Shown: positions 17,670 to 26,893, numbered from the stretch's first letter. The stretch: 44,047 nucleotides of DNA from Lachnospiraceae bacterium (GCA_017938285.1 JAGBBW010000127.1:1-44047), one strand, 5' to 3'. A program made the numbers and translations. Notes: a model not told the origin generated them from the letters alone.

Positions 17670-18194
17670 TTAGCGGTCTAAGGTCTTTGGCTCTGCATAT
17701 TCTTCGCCGAATGTCTCAACGGTTACCTTTGCCATACGCTGAACTTCCATCGGACGGTCAGACCAGTCGGTATTGACTTCTGCGATCTTGTTTACTACGT
17801 CCATACCTTCGGTTACCTTACCGAAAGCCGCATACTGTCCATCAAGGTGTGGAGAATCTTTGTGCATAATGAAGAACTGGGAACCGGCGGAATCCGGGTG
17901 CTGTGCTCTTGCCATGGAAATAACGCCTGCGGTGTGCATTAAGTCATTCTTAAAGCCATTCCAGGTAAATTCACCCGGGATGGAGTAACCAGGATTGCCC
18001 GTGCCGGTGCCTTCCGGACAACCGCCCTGAATCATGAAGCCTTCGATAACTCTGTGGAAGATTAAACCGTCATAAAAGCCTTTGTTTACAAGGGAAATGA
18101 AGTTGTTTACAGTGTTTGGTGCGATTTCAGGGTAAAGCTCTACCTTGATAATGTCGCTATTTTCCATCTGAATGGTAACAATAGGATTTGCCAT
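17670..18194 (-). CDS. Cyclophilin-type peptidyl-prolyl cis-trans isomerase
   Basis: 174 residues, single domain, no signal peptide, thus cytoplasmic. The active-site FHRVIEGFMIQGG motif starts near residue 46; SAGSQFFIM and HLDGQYAAFGKVTEGM follow, as in bacterial PpiB-type enzymes. It catalyses proline isomerisation in protein folding. The C-terminal extension after VTVET adds about 14 residues. It is divergent from the MerR-type regulator gene. Confidence 0.95.
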   Translation of the reverse strand: MANPIVTIQMENSDIIKVELYPEIAPNTVNNFISLVNKGFYDGLIFHRVIEGFMIQGGCPEGTGTGNPGYSIPGEFTWNGFKNDLMHTAGVISMARAQHPDSAGSQFFIMHKDSPHLDGQYAAFGKVTEGMDVVNKIAEVNTDWSDRPMEVQRMAKVTVETFGEEYAEPKTLDR

Positions 18195-18338
18195 AATAAA
18201 GTCTCCGTTTCTTTTTATTTTAGAATGAAGGGCATCGAGGGGCTGTTACAAAAGTATCTTTTTGTGAACCCCTGCGGCCCTGCTCCGTGAATGCATTTTA
18301 CCACGATTTTCTAAACTTGTCTACCTGCGGAATATGAC

Positions 18339-18367
18339 TTGCCGTTTTTGGAAAAATCGTTTAAAAT
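18339..18367 (+). promoter_or_regulatory. Promoter of the MerR-family gene
   Basis: -35 TTGCCG (18339-18344), 17-bp spacer, -10 TAAAAT (18362-18367), 26 bp before the start codon. Confidence 0.65.
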
Positions 18368-18393
18368 GGATGGCAGAAAGAAGGGGATATTTT

Positions 18394-19230
18394 ATGAACT
18401 ATAAGGTCAGCGATTTGTCAAAGATTTTAGATATATCGTCCAACACTGTCCGGAGGTATGAGGGCATGGGGTATCTTTCCCCGGACCGTATGGATGCCAA
18501 TGGGTATCGTGTATATGGGGCTGGCGATGTGACGAAGATGATTATTATAAACAATTACCGCAAGCTGGGCTTCAGTCATCCGGAGATTGCCAGGATTCTA
18601 AAGGGCAGCTATCAGGAAAAAATTGCATTGTATGAGGAACGGCTGGCAACCATGGATAAGGAACTGGAGCTATTAACAGGGCTCCGGCATATGTTAAAGG
18701 ACGACCTGGCACTGATGAAAAAAATCGAGGCAGTGCAGGAGGGATTTTACCAGCGGGACTGTGTACCGATGAACTATGTTTTATACAGCGAACAAGGGGA
18801 GCTTTTAAAGGACGATGGCCGTCTGGACACGATTCAGCAATATTTTTACAATGCGGCAGAGTTACGTTATATTTATATTTTCAAGCAAGAGGAAATAGAG
18901 CAGGGACTTCTCACCTGCAATGAAGGAATTGCGGTGAAGGATATCCATATGGAGCGGTTTGGACTGAGACTGAATGAGTACACTACTGTCTATGAAAAGA
19001 AAAACAGTATCATGAAAATTGCCAAGCTTCCGTTGAATTTTTCGGAGTGTAAAGCAGAGGAAAAGGACAAACTGTTTCATGAACTTTTTGACGATATGCT
19101 GGAGTATCTTTTGGAAAATCACTACCAAATGGATGGAGATGTGATTGGCATAAAAATTTCTATGTCGCTGGAGGAGTCTGTGGAGGAACAGTATATTCTG
19201 GTTAGTATGCCGGTGTTGGAGCGTGTTTGA
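18394..19230 (+). CDS. MerR-family transcriptional regulator
   Basis: 278 residues from the ATG at 18394 (AGAAGGGG seven bases upstream). The winged HTH is plain: KVSDLSKILDISSNTVRRYE and GYLSP..NGYRVYG, then a coiled coil at about residues 80-115 (dimerisation). The C-terminal ~150 residues form a putative effector-binding domain ending in YILVSMPVLERV, as in GyrI-like sensor domains. MerR activators bind promoters with 19-bp spacers; just such a promoter with a dyad lies 88 bp downstream of this gene, in front of the giant pectin esterase. I infer that this protein controls that gene, perhaps sensing a sugar or small aromatic compound. Confidence 0.9.
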   Translation: MNYKVSDLSKILDISSNTVRRYEGMGYLSPDRMDANGYRVYGAGDVTKMIIINNYRKLGFSHPEIARILKGSYQEKIALYEERLATMDKELELLTGLRHMLKDDLALMKKIEAVQEGFYQRDCVPMNYVLYSEQGELLKDDGRLDTIQQYFYNAAELRYIYIFKQEEIEQGLLTCNEGIAVKDIHMERFGLRLNEYTTVYEKKNSIMKIAKLPLNFSECKAEEKDKLFHELFDDMLEYLLENHYQMDGDVIGIKISMSLEESVEEQYILVSMPVLERV

Positions 19231-19270
19231 AAATTCATTCCTGCAATCTGCACGTTCTGGAATTGTTCAG

Positions 19271-19300
19271 AATGTAAGCGGAATGTAAGAAAGTTGTAAG
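19271..19300 (+). promoter_or_regulatory. Three direct repeats at 11-bp spacing
   Basis: AATGTAAG at 19271 and 19282 and GTTGTAAG at 19293, so TGTAAG recurs with exactly 5 bp between copies. They lie just upstream of the -35 at 19318. Phased 6+5 repeats of this kind are typical of OmpR/PhoB-family response-regulator sites. Confidence 0.5.
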
Positions 19301-19317
19301 AAAATTTTCGAAACTTC

Positions 19318-19356
19318 TTGACCTTGACATTATGTCATAGTGTATAATTATGACAT
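19318..19356 (+). promoter_or_regulatory. MerR-type promoter of the pectin esterase gene
   Basis: -35 TTGACC (19318-19323), 19-bp spacer, -10 TATAAT (19343-19348). The spacer holds the palindrome TGACATTATGTCA (19325-19337), and a further inverted half-site TATGACAT (19349-19356) pairs with ATGTCATA (19332-19339). Overlong spacer plus dyad is the hallmark of MerR-activated promoters. Confidence 0.65.
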
Positions 19357-19459
19357 ATGGAGAGGTCATTTTTTGTGCTTTTTGTACAAAAACATCGAAA
19401 AGATTTGGTGGATTTGACAGGAGAGAAGAGGCCTCTGCAAGAATGTAACAAAATAAGAA

Positions 19460-19532
19460 GGAAAAACAAGGAGGAAAATCCTCTGCTCGCAAAAAGCGGG
19501 CGAGCATTTTTCCTTCGGAAAAACAAGGAGGA
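19460..19532 (+). promoter_or_regulatory. Leader with duplicated RBS segment and terminator hairpin (possible attenuator)
   Basis: The 16-mer GGAAAAACAAGGAGGA occurs at 19460-19475 and again at 19517-19532, where it is the real ribosome binding site. Between them lies a terminator-like hairpin TGCTCGC/GCGAGCA (19484-19506) followed by TTTTTCC. Both GGAAAAA copies can pair with that TTTTTCC, and GAGGA/TCCTC can fold over the first copy, so mutually exclusive structures are possible. Confidence 0.5.
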
Positions 19533-19537
19533 TTGGC

Positions 19538-22500
19538 ATGAAAAAAAGAGGGTTACGTCGTTTATTAGCTGCAGCCCTGGCTGGTGTCATGGTGCTGACC
19601 GGTTCTGGTTTTGCTTCCACGACCACGGCTTTTGCTGACGATGGACGAAAAATCGATGTCTGGGATTTTGGCGGCGTCGAAGAAACGGACACTGCGCTTT
19701 ACAATAACAATGTAAAAGCAGCAGACTGGGACGCTTATGAAAATCTCAAGGAGGGTGGTACCTTTGCCGCTGACGGAGAAATTGTATTTGGTGATTTAAC
19801 CCTGAATTTTAAGGGAAATGACCGTTTGTTTTCCGGTCTTGCAAAGAAGAATTATGGTGATAATGGCTTTGCCCAGACCGAATATGAGGATGGTTATACG
19901 GCCAATGGTATGTTCTACTGCAATGGTACCGGCGGTGAAAAGAGAAGATATGTACAGCTTGCCAATGTACAGGCTGGTGACAAGATTGTAGTTTATATGG
20001 GTGCCCACAATGCGGCAGATGATACGCTGATTTTCCAGTATCTTGGGGAAGATGCGGTGCAGATGGACGAGCAGGCTTACGGTCAGAAGACCTTCACAAA
20101 GCATGTATTCGTGGCACAGTACAGCGGTACTTATAAAATCTGGACCAATGCCGGGGCAAAGGCCGGTTACAACCGTATTGTCCGGTTCCCGGGTGTGGCA
20201 GTGTCCGGTACCGTGGACAATGGCGGTTTTGATGTAACAGGCACCACGCTTAGTTTTGTGAACAATGAAACTAACGTGGAGACTGTGGTGGAAGTAAAGG
20301 ACGGCAAGTATACCGCAGTTTTAGCTCCGGGCTTTGAATACACCGCAGTATTATCCGGTGTGACAGGTATCGGCTTTACAAACGACAGCAAAATCGTAAC
20401 AGTAGCAGAGGCTGATGTGTTAAAAGGCATGTCTGATGTAACGCTTGTGGTAGAGAAGAAGACCATCTACGATTATACCGGTAAGCTGACCGGATTTGCA
20501 GCAGACTATGATGTTTCCAGACTTGCTGTTAAGTTAGAGGCTCCGGCGGATACCACCTTTAATGATGTAGACCTGACCATTAGTGCGGACTTAAGTTTCA
20601 AGGCTTCCTTGGAGCCTGACGTGGAATATACACTGGTGCTGAATGGAGTAAACGATTATGAAATCGTTAGTGCAGCAACCGTGAAGGATAATCAGGCACT
20701 GAACCAGGACATCACCGTTGCGGCAAAGGCTGTGTATGATGTAACTGGTGGCTTCCTTGGCTGTGAGGCAAAGGATGTAACTGCAGTGAAGTTCGTAAAC
20801 GTGGAAGATAGTTATGAATATGCAGGTGTCGTATCTGCCAATGGTTATTCTGCGAAGTTAAGAAATGGTTCCTACAGTGTAGTGATTACTTCCGAAAAGT
20901 ATACTACTTCTACCCATATTGTTGTGAACAATAAGGCTGTGGAAAAGGACATCATGGCAGTTCCGGCAGCAGCAGAGGCAGTGGCACTGGAAAGAGTGGA
21001 AAAACTTTACGTTGGTTATGAGGACAAGGCTCCAAATTACGCAACCGTAGGAGAAGCAGTGGCTGCGGCAGCCGCCATGAATCCTGCCAGCGAGGAAGAA
21101 AGAATTACAATTTCCATTGCTCCGGGTACTTACAGAGAGCAGGTTACGATTGAAACTCCTTACATTACTCTGGTAAATGAAAGTGAGGAAGAGGTTCTTC
21201 TGACCTGGTACTATGGTATCGGTTACAATTACTATAGTACAGACGATGTTTCCGGTCTGTATGATGCAGAAAGAGCCTATGACAAGTACGAAAAGAACAA
21301 TGCAGAAAAGTGGGGCTATGCGGTTATGGTAACAAAGACCGCTACCGCATTCCGTGCAGAAAATATTGTATTTGAAAACTCCTTCAACCGTTACATCACG
21401 GATGAAGAAATCGAAGACGGTGTAGAAGCAGATACGATCAGCTTTGACCGTAAGTACGGTGTGGATGTTACCTCCAAGGCAGCGACAGAGCGTGCGACAG
21501 CACTCTATGTGGCAGCAGACCAGGCAGAATTCCTGAACTGTTCCTTCTTAAGCAGCCAGGACACTCTGTACACAGCATCGGACAGTTACTTTAAGAACTG
21601 TTACATCGAAGGTAACACCGACTTTATCTTCGGTTCCGGTGATGTGGTATTTGACGCCTGTGAAATCAGCCTGTATGGTTACAGCACAGGTGAAACACAG
21701 GGTTATATCACAGCAGCAAGAACAGATTCTTCTACAACAGCAACAGAGAATGGTTACTTATTCCGTAACTGTGTGGTAACAGCAGATAATCTTCCGGTAA
21801 AGGCTGGCTATTACTTTGGCAGACCGTGGGGGGCAGATGCCAAGGTAAGATTTGAGAATACCAAGGTGGTTTCCTTAGATTTAATCAATGCAGCAGGCTG
21901 GACACAGATGAGCGGAAACCAGCCGGAAAAGGCAAACTTTGCAGAATATAACACAACAGACCTTCTTGGTGCGGCAGCAGATGTTTCTGCAAGAGTAGAA
22001 GGTACCATAAAGACAGAGGCAGCAGCTTTTGATTATGCGGCATACTTAGGCTTTACTCCGGTATATGCTGTGGCAGCAGAGGCAGCCGTAGCTTTCGCAA
22101 CCGCTCCTTATGTTGTGGATAATGGTGATATTAATGCTCCAAAGCCGGGACACACACTGACAGCAGCCTACTCCTTAGGTGCTGCAAATGACGCCAACGA
22201 TGTTTCCGTTATTGCATGGTACAGAGTAAAAGATGGCGCAGAAACCTTAGTGAAGATTTCCTCCGCAGTAGTAGATGATACTTATCAGATTACAAGTGAG
22301 GATACTGGGGCTCAGATTAAGGTAGTTGTAACACCAATGAATGTAAATAACGCAGCTGGTACAGCAGCTTCCTACACCGTAGAAGAAGTGGTTCGTGAAG
22401 GTTATGATAATCCGGCAGCTTCCAAGGCGGAGGCAGTGCTTGGAACAGGAATTAACGTATACCTTGCAGGTGATTCTACCGTAAAAGATTACTCTGCTAA

Positions 22501-25324
22501 GGGTATGTACATGAACAATACGAACAACACCGAAGGCTCCTGGGGTGAATACTTCGCTGAGTTCTTCAATGAAGAGTTAGTAACCGTTGTAAATTATGCA
22601 AACGGTGGCAGAAGTACAAGAAACTTTATTAACGAAGGTTCCCTTGACAAGATTAAGGAAACCATCAAGGAAGGTGACTATCTGTTCATCCAGTTCGGTC
22701 ACAACGACTGCTCCAACGGTTCCGGTTATTTAGAGGACAGATATGTTCCGCTGGGTGAGCCGGATGCCAATGGCGTATATCCGGTAACAGCAGGTAAAGA
22801 GGTTTCCACACCGGATTCCTTACAGTCCAAGTATGGCGATACCTTCTATTCCTACGACTGCGGCGGTACTTATAAGTGGTATCTGTTACAGTACATTAAC
22901 GTGGCAAGAGAAGCAGGCGCAATTCCTGTACTGGTAACTCCTGTAGCAAGACAGTACTTTGACGCAGACGGCAACATTAAGGCAGCACATGATTCCACAG
23001 ACGCTACCACAGGTACACAGGTGACCTCCGGCAATGCGTATGTGACAGCAGTAAAGCAGTTAGCAGAAGAAGAAAATGTATTATTAATTGACGCAACTGA
23101 ACTGACCGCAGTAATGTACGAAGAAGCTTACAAGGCAGATGTGGCAGCAGCAAATGGTGCTTCCGCAGTGGCGAAGCAGGCAATGTGTACTGGTGACAGC
23201 ACACACAGCAGCAAGTTAGGCGGCTTTATCAGCGCAGCATATATGGCGCAGGCAGTTCAGGCAATGGATTGTTCCCTTGCTTATGCGGTGCAGGCACCAG
23301 CCCAGGTAATCGGTGAAAATCCAAATGGAACCAATGAATTTTCTGTAAGCGGCAGTGGCAGATTTACTGCATATTCTGCAAATGCAGAAGGCCTGTTCAC
23401 AGAAGACAGTGCATACTGGACAGTCGTTGGTCAGACCTTAGTAGATGAAATTGCACTGGAGGCAGCAAAGATGAGCGGCTCCTATACCAAATCCACCATG
23501 TGGGTAATCGGTGACTCCACGGTATGTGCTTTCAACGACAGCTATTTCTATCCTCGTTATGGTTATGGTACACAGTTGCTGGAGTACTTTGACGCAGAAA
23601 AGTTTGAGGTTCAGAACCTGGCTCTTTCCGGCAGAAGTTCCTTAAGCTTCTTACAGGAAGAAAACTATAAGACATTAGTGGACGGAATGCAGAAGGGTGA
23701 CGTTCTCGTTATTGGTTTTGGTCATAACGATGAAAAGGCAGAAACTGCAAGATACACCAATCCGAACGGTGATTATACCGTGGCAGGCAGCTTTGCCAAC
23801 AATCTGTATGAAAACTATATTAAAGTGGCAGAGGAAAAAGGCGTAACTGTCATCCTTTGTACACCAATCGTAAGAAGAACTGCAACTGGTGAATGGAAGG
23901 ATTCCGAACTGCATATTACAACAACGACCGGCGAATTCGAAGGTGGTAACTATGCAGAAGCTATTATTCAGCTTGGTAAGGATACAGACACAGCAGTTGT
24001 TGATATGACAGCACTGACCAGGGAAGTATATGATTCCCTCGGCGCAGAAGAGACAGTAAACTTACATGCATGGCTGTCTTCCAAGCCTGGCAGCGTGGAT
24101 AATACACATACCAATATCTGGGGTGCAAAGTACAACGCGTACCTGTTTGCAAAGGCAGTAAAGGCACTGAATATCAGTGGTATTTCCGAGCATGTAACCA
24201 ATGTGGATGCAGCTCCTGCAAAAGCAGATAATCTCGTATCCAATCCGGATTATGTAGAGCCTGTATATGACAGCAGCGCTCTGGCACAGAGTGAGCTCTG
24301 GGCAGATTATGGTATCTTCAAGGGTACAGTATTTGGTGATGTGGGTGGTACACCAAACACAACCAACCAGACTCTGGAAACCGATGCCAACGGCAACATG
24401 CATATTGCGGTAGCAAACAACAAGGGTAAGATTTCCGGCTCTACCGATGGTATTGCCATGTATTATTACAAGATTCCGGCAGATGCAAGCTTCACCTTAT
24501 CTGCGGATATGACAATCAACGCTTACAACAGCAACAACCAGGTTGCCTTTGGTCTGATGGTAAGAGATGCCATGTACATCGACTTTAATTCCAAAGACTT
24601 CAATGGTGACAGCGTGAATGCAGCGTTCTCCAGACTGGCAGATATGGATGCCGGTGTTGCCCTGAACAACAGCTATGCAAGAAAGGATGGCAAGTTAATG
24701 TACGGTCCATCCCTTTCCAGAGCATATACCGCTGGTGAAACAGTGACACTGACCCTTTCCGGTACACCGGATGGTTATGCAACCACTATCGGTAACGAAG
24801 AAACCGTTTCCGGCGGTTTTGACTTCAAGCTGACAAGCTTTGATGAAGATTATGTTTACATTGGTATGTTTGCAGCAAGAAATGCAGACGTAACCTTCAG
24901 TAACATCAAGCTGACAGTAAACGGACAGGAAATTGATGTGATGGATGCAGCGTCCCAGCCATCCTTCCCGGCACCGGAAACAGACAAGGAGAAGGAAGAA
25001 CCGGCACAGGAAGTTCCTGCAATTACAGAAAGCCAGTATACCGTGGCTGCTGGTAATACTCTTGGTGCCATTGCAAAGGCAGCAGGCGTTACCGTGAAGG
25101 AATTAGTTGCTGCAAATGACATCGAGAATGCAGATGTCATCAGCATTGGTCTGGTAGTGAATATTCCTGAAGTGAAGAAGGAAGGCAGATATATCGTAAA
25201 AGCAGGTGATACTTTAAAGAGTATTGCTGAGGCAAACGGATGTACCGTAGCTGACCTGGTGGCACTGAATGGAATTGAAAATCCGGATGTGATTGTAGAG
25301 GGCGAAGTACTTTACGTGAAGTAA
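19538..25324 (+). CDS. Giant secreted LysM-anchored pectin methylesterase / dual SGNH acetylesterase
   Basis: 1928 residues. Signal peptide at 1-33 (cleavage after AFA). Residues about 40-225 form a beta-rich, possibly sugar-binding domain; 225-485 hold three Ig-like repeats. CE8 pectinesterase spans about 490-815: GTYREQV, Q674/D675 (SSQDTLY), D695 (GNTDFIFG), R762/W764 (FGRPWG), with family spacing. An Ig-like module follows. SGNH domain 1 (972-1240): S980 (AGDSTV), N1056 (FGHND), D1220/H1223. SGNH domain 2 (1320-1550): S1327, N1397, D1521/H1524; both resemble CE12 rhamnogalacturonan acetylesterases. About 1575-1795 is a concanavalin-like sandwich, then an acidic linker and two LysM repeats (1833-1878, 1884-1928). 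It would sit on the cell wall and strip methyl and acetyl esters from pectin. Confidence 0.93.
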   Translation: MKKRGLRRLLAAALAGVMVLTGSGFASTTTAFADDGRKIDVWDFGGVEETDTALYNNNVKAADWDAYENLKEGGTFAADGEIVFGDLTLNFKGNDRLFSGLAKKNYGDNGFAQTEYEDGYTANGMFYCNGTGGEKRRYVQLANVQAGDKIVVYMGAHNAADDTLIFQYLGEDAVQMDEQAYGQKTFTKHVFVAQYSGTYKIWTNAGAKAGYNRIVRFPGVAVSGTVDNGGFDVTGTTLSFVNNETNVETVVEVKDGKYTAVLAPGFEYTAVLSGVTGIGFTNDSKIVTVAEADVLKGMSDVTLVVEKKTIYDYTGKLTGFAADYDVSRLAVKLEAPADTTFNDVDLTISADLSFKASLEPDVEYTLVLNGVNDYEIVSAATVKDNQALNQDITVAAKAVYDVTGGFLGCEAKDVTAVKFVNVEDSYEYAGVVSANGYSAKLRNGSYSVVITSEKYTTSTHIVVNNKAVEKDIMAVPAAAEAVALERVEKLYVGYEDKAPNYATVGEAVAAAAAMNPASEEERITISIAPGTYREQVTIETPYITLVNESEEEVLLTWYYGIGYNYYSTDDVSGLYDAERAYDKYEKNNAEKWGYAVMVTKTATAFRAENIVFENSFNRYITDEEIEDGVEADTISFDRKYGVDVTSKAATERATALYVAADQAEFLNCSFLSSQDTLYTASDSYFKNCYIEGNTDFIFGSGDVVFDACEISLYGYSTGETQGYITAARTDSSTTATENGYLFRNCVVTADNLPVKAGYYFGRPWGADAKVRFENTKVVSLDLINAAGWTQMSGNQPEKANFAEYNTTDLLGAAADVSARVEGTIKTEAAAFDYAAYLGFTPVYAVAAEAAVAFATAPYVVDNGDINAPKPGHTLTAAYSLGAANDANDVSVIAWYRVKDGAETLVKISSAVVDDTYQITSEDTGAQIKVVVTPMNVNNAAGTAASYTVEEVVREGYDNPAASKAEAVLGTGINVYLAGDSTVKDYSAKGMYMNNTNNTEGSWGEYFAEFFNEELVTVVNYANGGRSTRNFINEGSLDKIKETIKEGDYLFIQFGHNDCSNGSGYLEDRYVPLGEPDANGVYPVTAGKEVSTPDSLQSKYGDTFYSYDCGGTYKWYLLQYINVAREAGAIPVLVTPVARQYFDADGNIKAAHDSTDATTGTQVTSGNAYVTAVKQLAEEENVLLIDATELTAVMYEEAYKADVAAANGASAVAKQAMCTGDSTHSSKLGGFISAAYMAQAVQAMDCSLAYAVQAPAQVIGENPNGTNEFSVSGSGRFTAYSANAEGLFTEDSAYWTVVGQTLVDEIALEAAKMSGSYTKSTMWVIGDSTVCAFNDSYFYPRYGYGTQLLEYFDAEKFEVQNLALSGRSSLSFLQEENYKTLVDGMQKGDVLVIGFGHNDEKAETARYTNPNGDYTVAGSFANNLYENYIKVAEEKGVTVILCTPIVRRTATGEWKDSELHITTTTGEFEGGNYAEAIIQLGKDTDTAVVDMTALTREVYDSLGAEETVNLHAWLSSKPGSVDNTHTNIWGAKYNAYLFAKAVKALNISGISEHVTNVDAAPAKADNLVSNPDYVEPVYDSSALAQSELWADYGIFKGTVFGDVGGTPNTTNQTLETDANGNMHIAVANNKGKISGSTDGIAMYYYKIPADASFTLSADMTINAYNSNNQVAFGLMVRDAMYIDFNSKDFNGDSVNAAFSRLADMDAGVALNNSYARKDGKLMYGPSLSRAYTAGETVTLTLSGTPDGYATTIGNEETVSGGFDFKLTSFDEDYVYIGMFAARNADVTFSNIKLTVNGQEIDVMDAASQPSFPAPETDKEKEEPAQEVPAITESQYTVAAGNTLGAIAKAAGVTVKELVAANDIENADVISIGLVVNIPEVKKEGRYIVKAGDTLKSIAEANGCTVADLVALNGIENPDVIVEGEVLYVK

Positions 25325-25350
25325 TCCGGGAAAAATGAAATGATAACATA

Positions 25351-25395
25351 AAAACAGGAAGCAGGATTCTGAAAAAGGGTTCTGCTTCCTGTTTT
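25351..25395 (+). terminator. Intrinsic terminator of the pectin esterase gene
   Basis: AAAACAGGAAGCAG (25351-25364) pairs with CTGCTTCCTGTTTT (25382-25395), with a T-run inside the right arm. Confidence 0.9.
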
Positions 25396-25427
25396 AAAAT
25401 TTAGGACTTTATTCGGGAGAAAGAGAG

Positions 25428-25436
25428 TGCTATAAT
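25428..25436 (+). promoter_or_regulatory. Extended -10 promoter of the MATE gene
   Basis: TGCTATAAT (TGn plus TATAAT at 25431-25436); no good -35 at the right distance. It lies 50 bp upstream of the start. Confidence 0.6.
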
Positions 25437-25486
25437 AGCAGCGATGGTATTATGATATTTCGTACACAAAAAGAAAGGCGTTAGTC

Positions 25487-26854
25487 ATGAAAGCAAAACA
25501 AAAAGAAACCATAGGAACGTTGTTTTCCAGTCAGGCATTAAAAAAACTGATTATTCCATTAATCATTGAACAGACTCTGGCGGTTACTGTTGGTATGGCA
25601 GATACGATGATGATAGCTACCAGGGGAGAAGCGGCCATGTCCGGCGTTTCCATTGTGGATTCGATTGCGATTTTAATGATTGGTCTGTTTGGCGCACTGG
25701 CAACCGGCGGCGCAGTGGTGGCAGCACAGTTCATTGGACGGAAGGATTCGGAAAATGCCAGCAAAGCAGCAAACCAGCTGGTAGTTGCCATTGGCAGTGT
25801 GTCGCTGTTTCTGATGGCAGTCGCTTTGATTTTTAACAAACAGATTTTACAGCTGATTTATGGAAAGGTGGAAGCAGATGTCATGGGTTACTCCCGGACT
25901 TATTTTTACATAACGGCAGTGTCCTTCCCTTTTTTAGCATTATATAATGCGGGAGCGGCTCTGTTCCGTGCCATGGGAAATTCCAAGATTTCCATGAAAG
26001 TTTCCCTTGCCATGAATGCAATAAATATTGTGGGAAATGCATTCTTCCTCTTTGTAATGAAGATGAGTGTGGAAGGTGTAGCACTGGCTACCCTGCTTTC
26101 CAGAATTGTAGCAGCGGTAGTTATGCTGCTGCTGATTCGCAGACCATCGAATCCAATTCACATTGATGAACATTTCCGACTTGGGTTTGACTGGAAAATT
26201 ATTAAGAGAATTCTGAATATCGGTGTGCCGAATGGTCTGGAAAACAGCGTGTTCCAGATTGGCAAGCTGATGGTGCAGGGAATTACTGCCAGCTTTGGTA
26301 CCACGGCGATTGCGGCTAATGCAGTGGCAAATACGATTGCCAGCTTTGAGGTAATTCCGGGAAGTGCCATGGGTATGGCAATGATTACCATTGTCGGCCA
26401 GTGCGTGGGTGCAGATGATGAAACACAGATGCGCTATTATACTAAGAAGTTGCTGAAAATCGCAACCGGGGCGATTATTCTGGTAAATGTGGTTGTTATG
26501 CTTGCCCTGGATGGTATTGTTCTGCTCTACAGCCTGGAACCGGGAACAGCAGAGCTGGCAAAACAGCTGATGATTCTGCATGGTCTGTTTGCAATGCTCA
26601 TCTGGCCGTTATCCTTTGTACTGCCGAACGCCCTGCGTGCGGCCAATGATGTGAAGTTTACGATGGTGGCGTCCATGTTTTCCATGTGGACGTTCCGCAT
26701 ACTGTTCAGTTACATTCTGGCGAAGGGCATGAACTTAGGTGTTGTCGGCGTATGGCTGGCCATGTTTATTGACTGGGGCTTCCGGAGTATCTGCTTTGTG
26801 GCAAGGTTCTGGCGGGGAGGCTACCGGAAATATTCTTTTGCAGTGAAAGAATAG
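25487..26854 (+). CDS. MATE family efflux transporter
   Basis: 455 residues, twelve predicted membrane helices in two homologous halves. The N-terminal IIPLIIEQTLAVTVGMADTMM and GGAVVAAQFIGRKD segments, and the second-half repeat IGVPNGLENSVFQIGK with AIAANAVANTIASFE, are typical of the MATE (NorM/DinF-like) family, which exports drugs or metabolites by Na+ or H+ antiport. Substrate unknown. Single gene between the pectin esterase terminator and the hairpin at 26901. Confidence 0.93.
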   Translation: MKAKQKETIGTLFSSQALKKLIIPLIIEQTLAVTVGMADTMMIATRGEAAMSGVSIVDSIAILMIGLFGALATGGAVVAAQFIGRKDSENASKAANQLVVAIGSVSLFLMAVALIFNKQILQLIYGKVEADVMGYSRTYFYITAVSFPFLALYNAGAALFRAMGNSKISMKVSLAMNAINIVGNAFFLFVMKMSVEGVALATLLSRIVAAVVMLLLIRRPSNPIHIDEHFRLGFDWKIIKRILNIGVPNGLENSVFQIGKLMVQGITASFGTTAIAANAVANTIASFEVIPGSAMGMAMITIVGQCVGADDETQMRYYTKKLLKIATGAIILVNVVVMLALDGIVLLYSLEPGTAELAKQLMILHGLFAMLIWPLSFVLPNALRAANDVKFTMVASMFSMWTFRILFSYILAKGMNLGVVGVWLAMFIDWGFRSICFVARFWRGGYRKYSFAVKE

Positions 26855-26864
26855 GAAAAAGTAA

Positions 26865-26893
26865 CTGACAAACCGGCTGAAATATGTTATTAT
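26865..26893 (+). promoter_or_regulatory. Candidate promoter of xpt-pbuX
   Basis: -35 CTGACA (26865-26870), 17-bp spacer, -10 TATTAT (26888-26893). A transcript from here would begin with the hairpin at 26901-26930. A second -10-like TATAAT at 26954-26959 lacks a convincing -35. Confidence 0.5.

Noticed and set aside
19357-19638. 93-codon ORF in the pectin esterase leader
   Set aside because: It lies directly after the -10 box with no ribosome binding site and overlaps the signal-peptide codons in another frame.
25940-26581. 213-codon minus-strand ORF opposite the MATE gene
   Set aside because: Antisense of a membrane protein; His/Asn/Gln-rich shadow composition.
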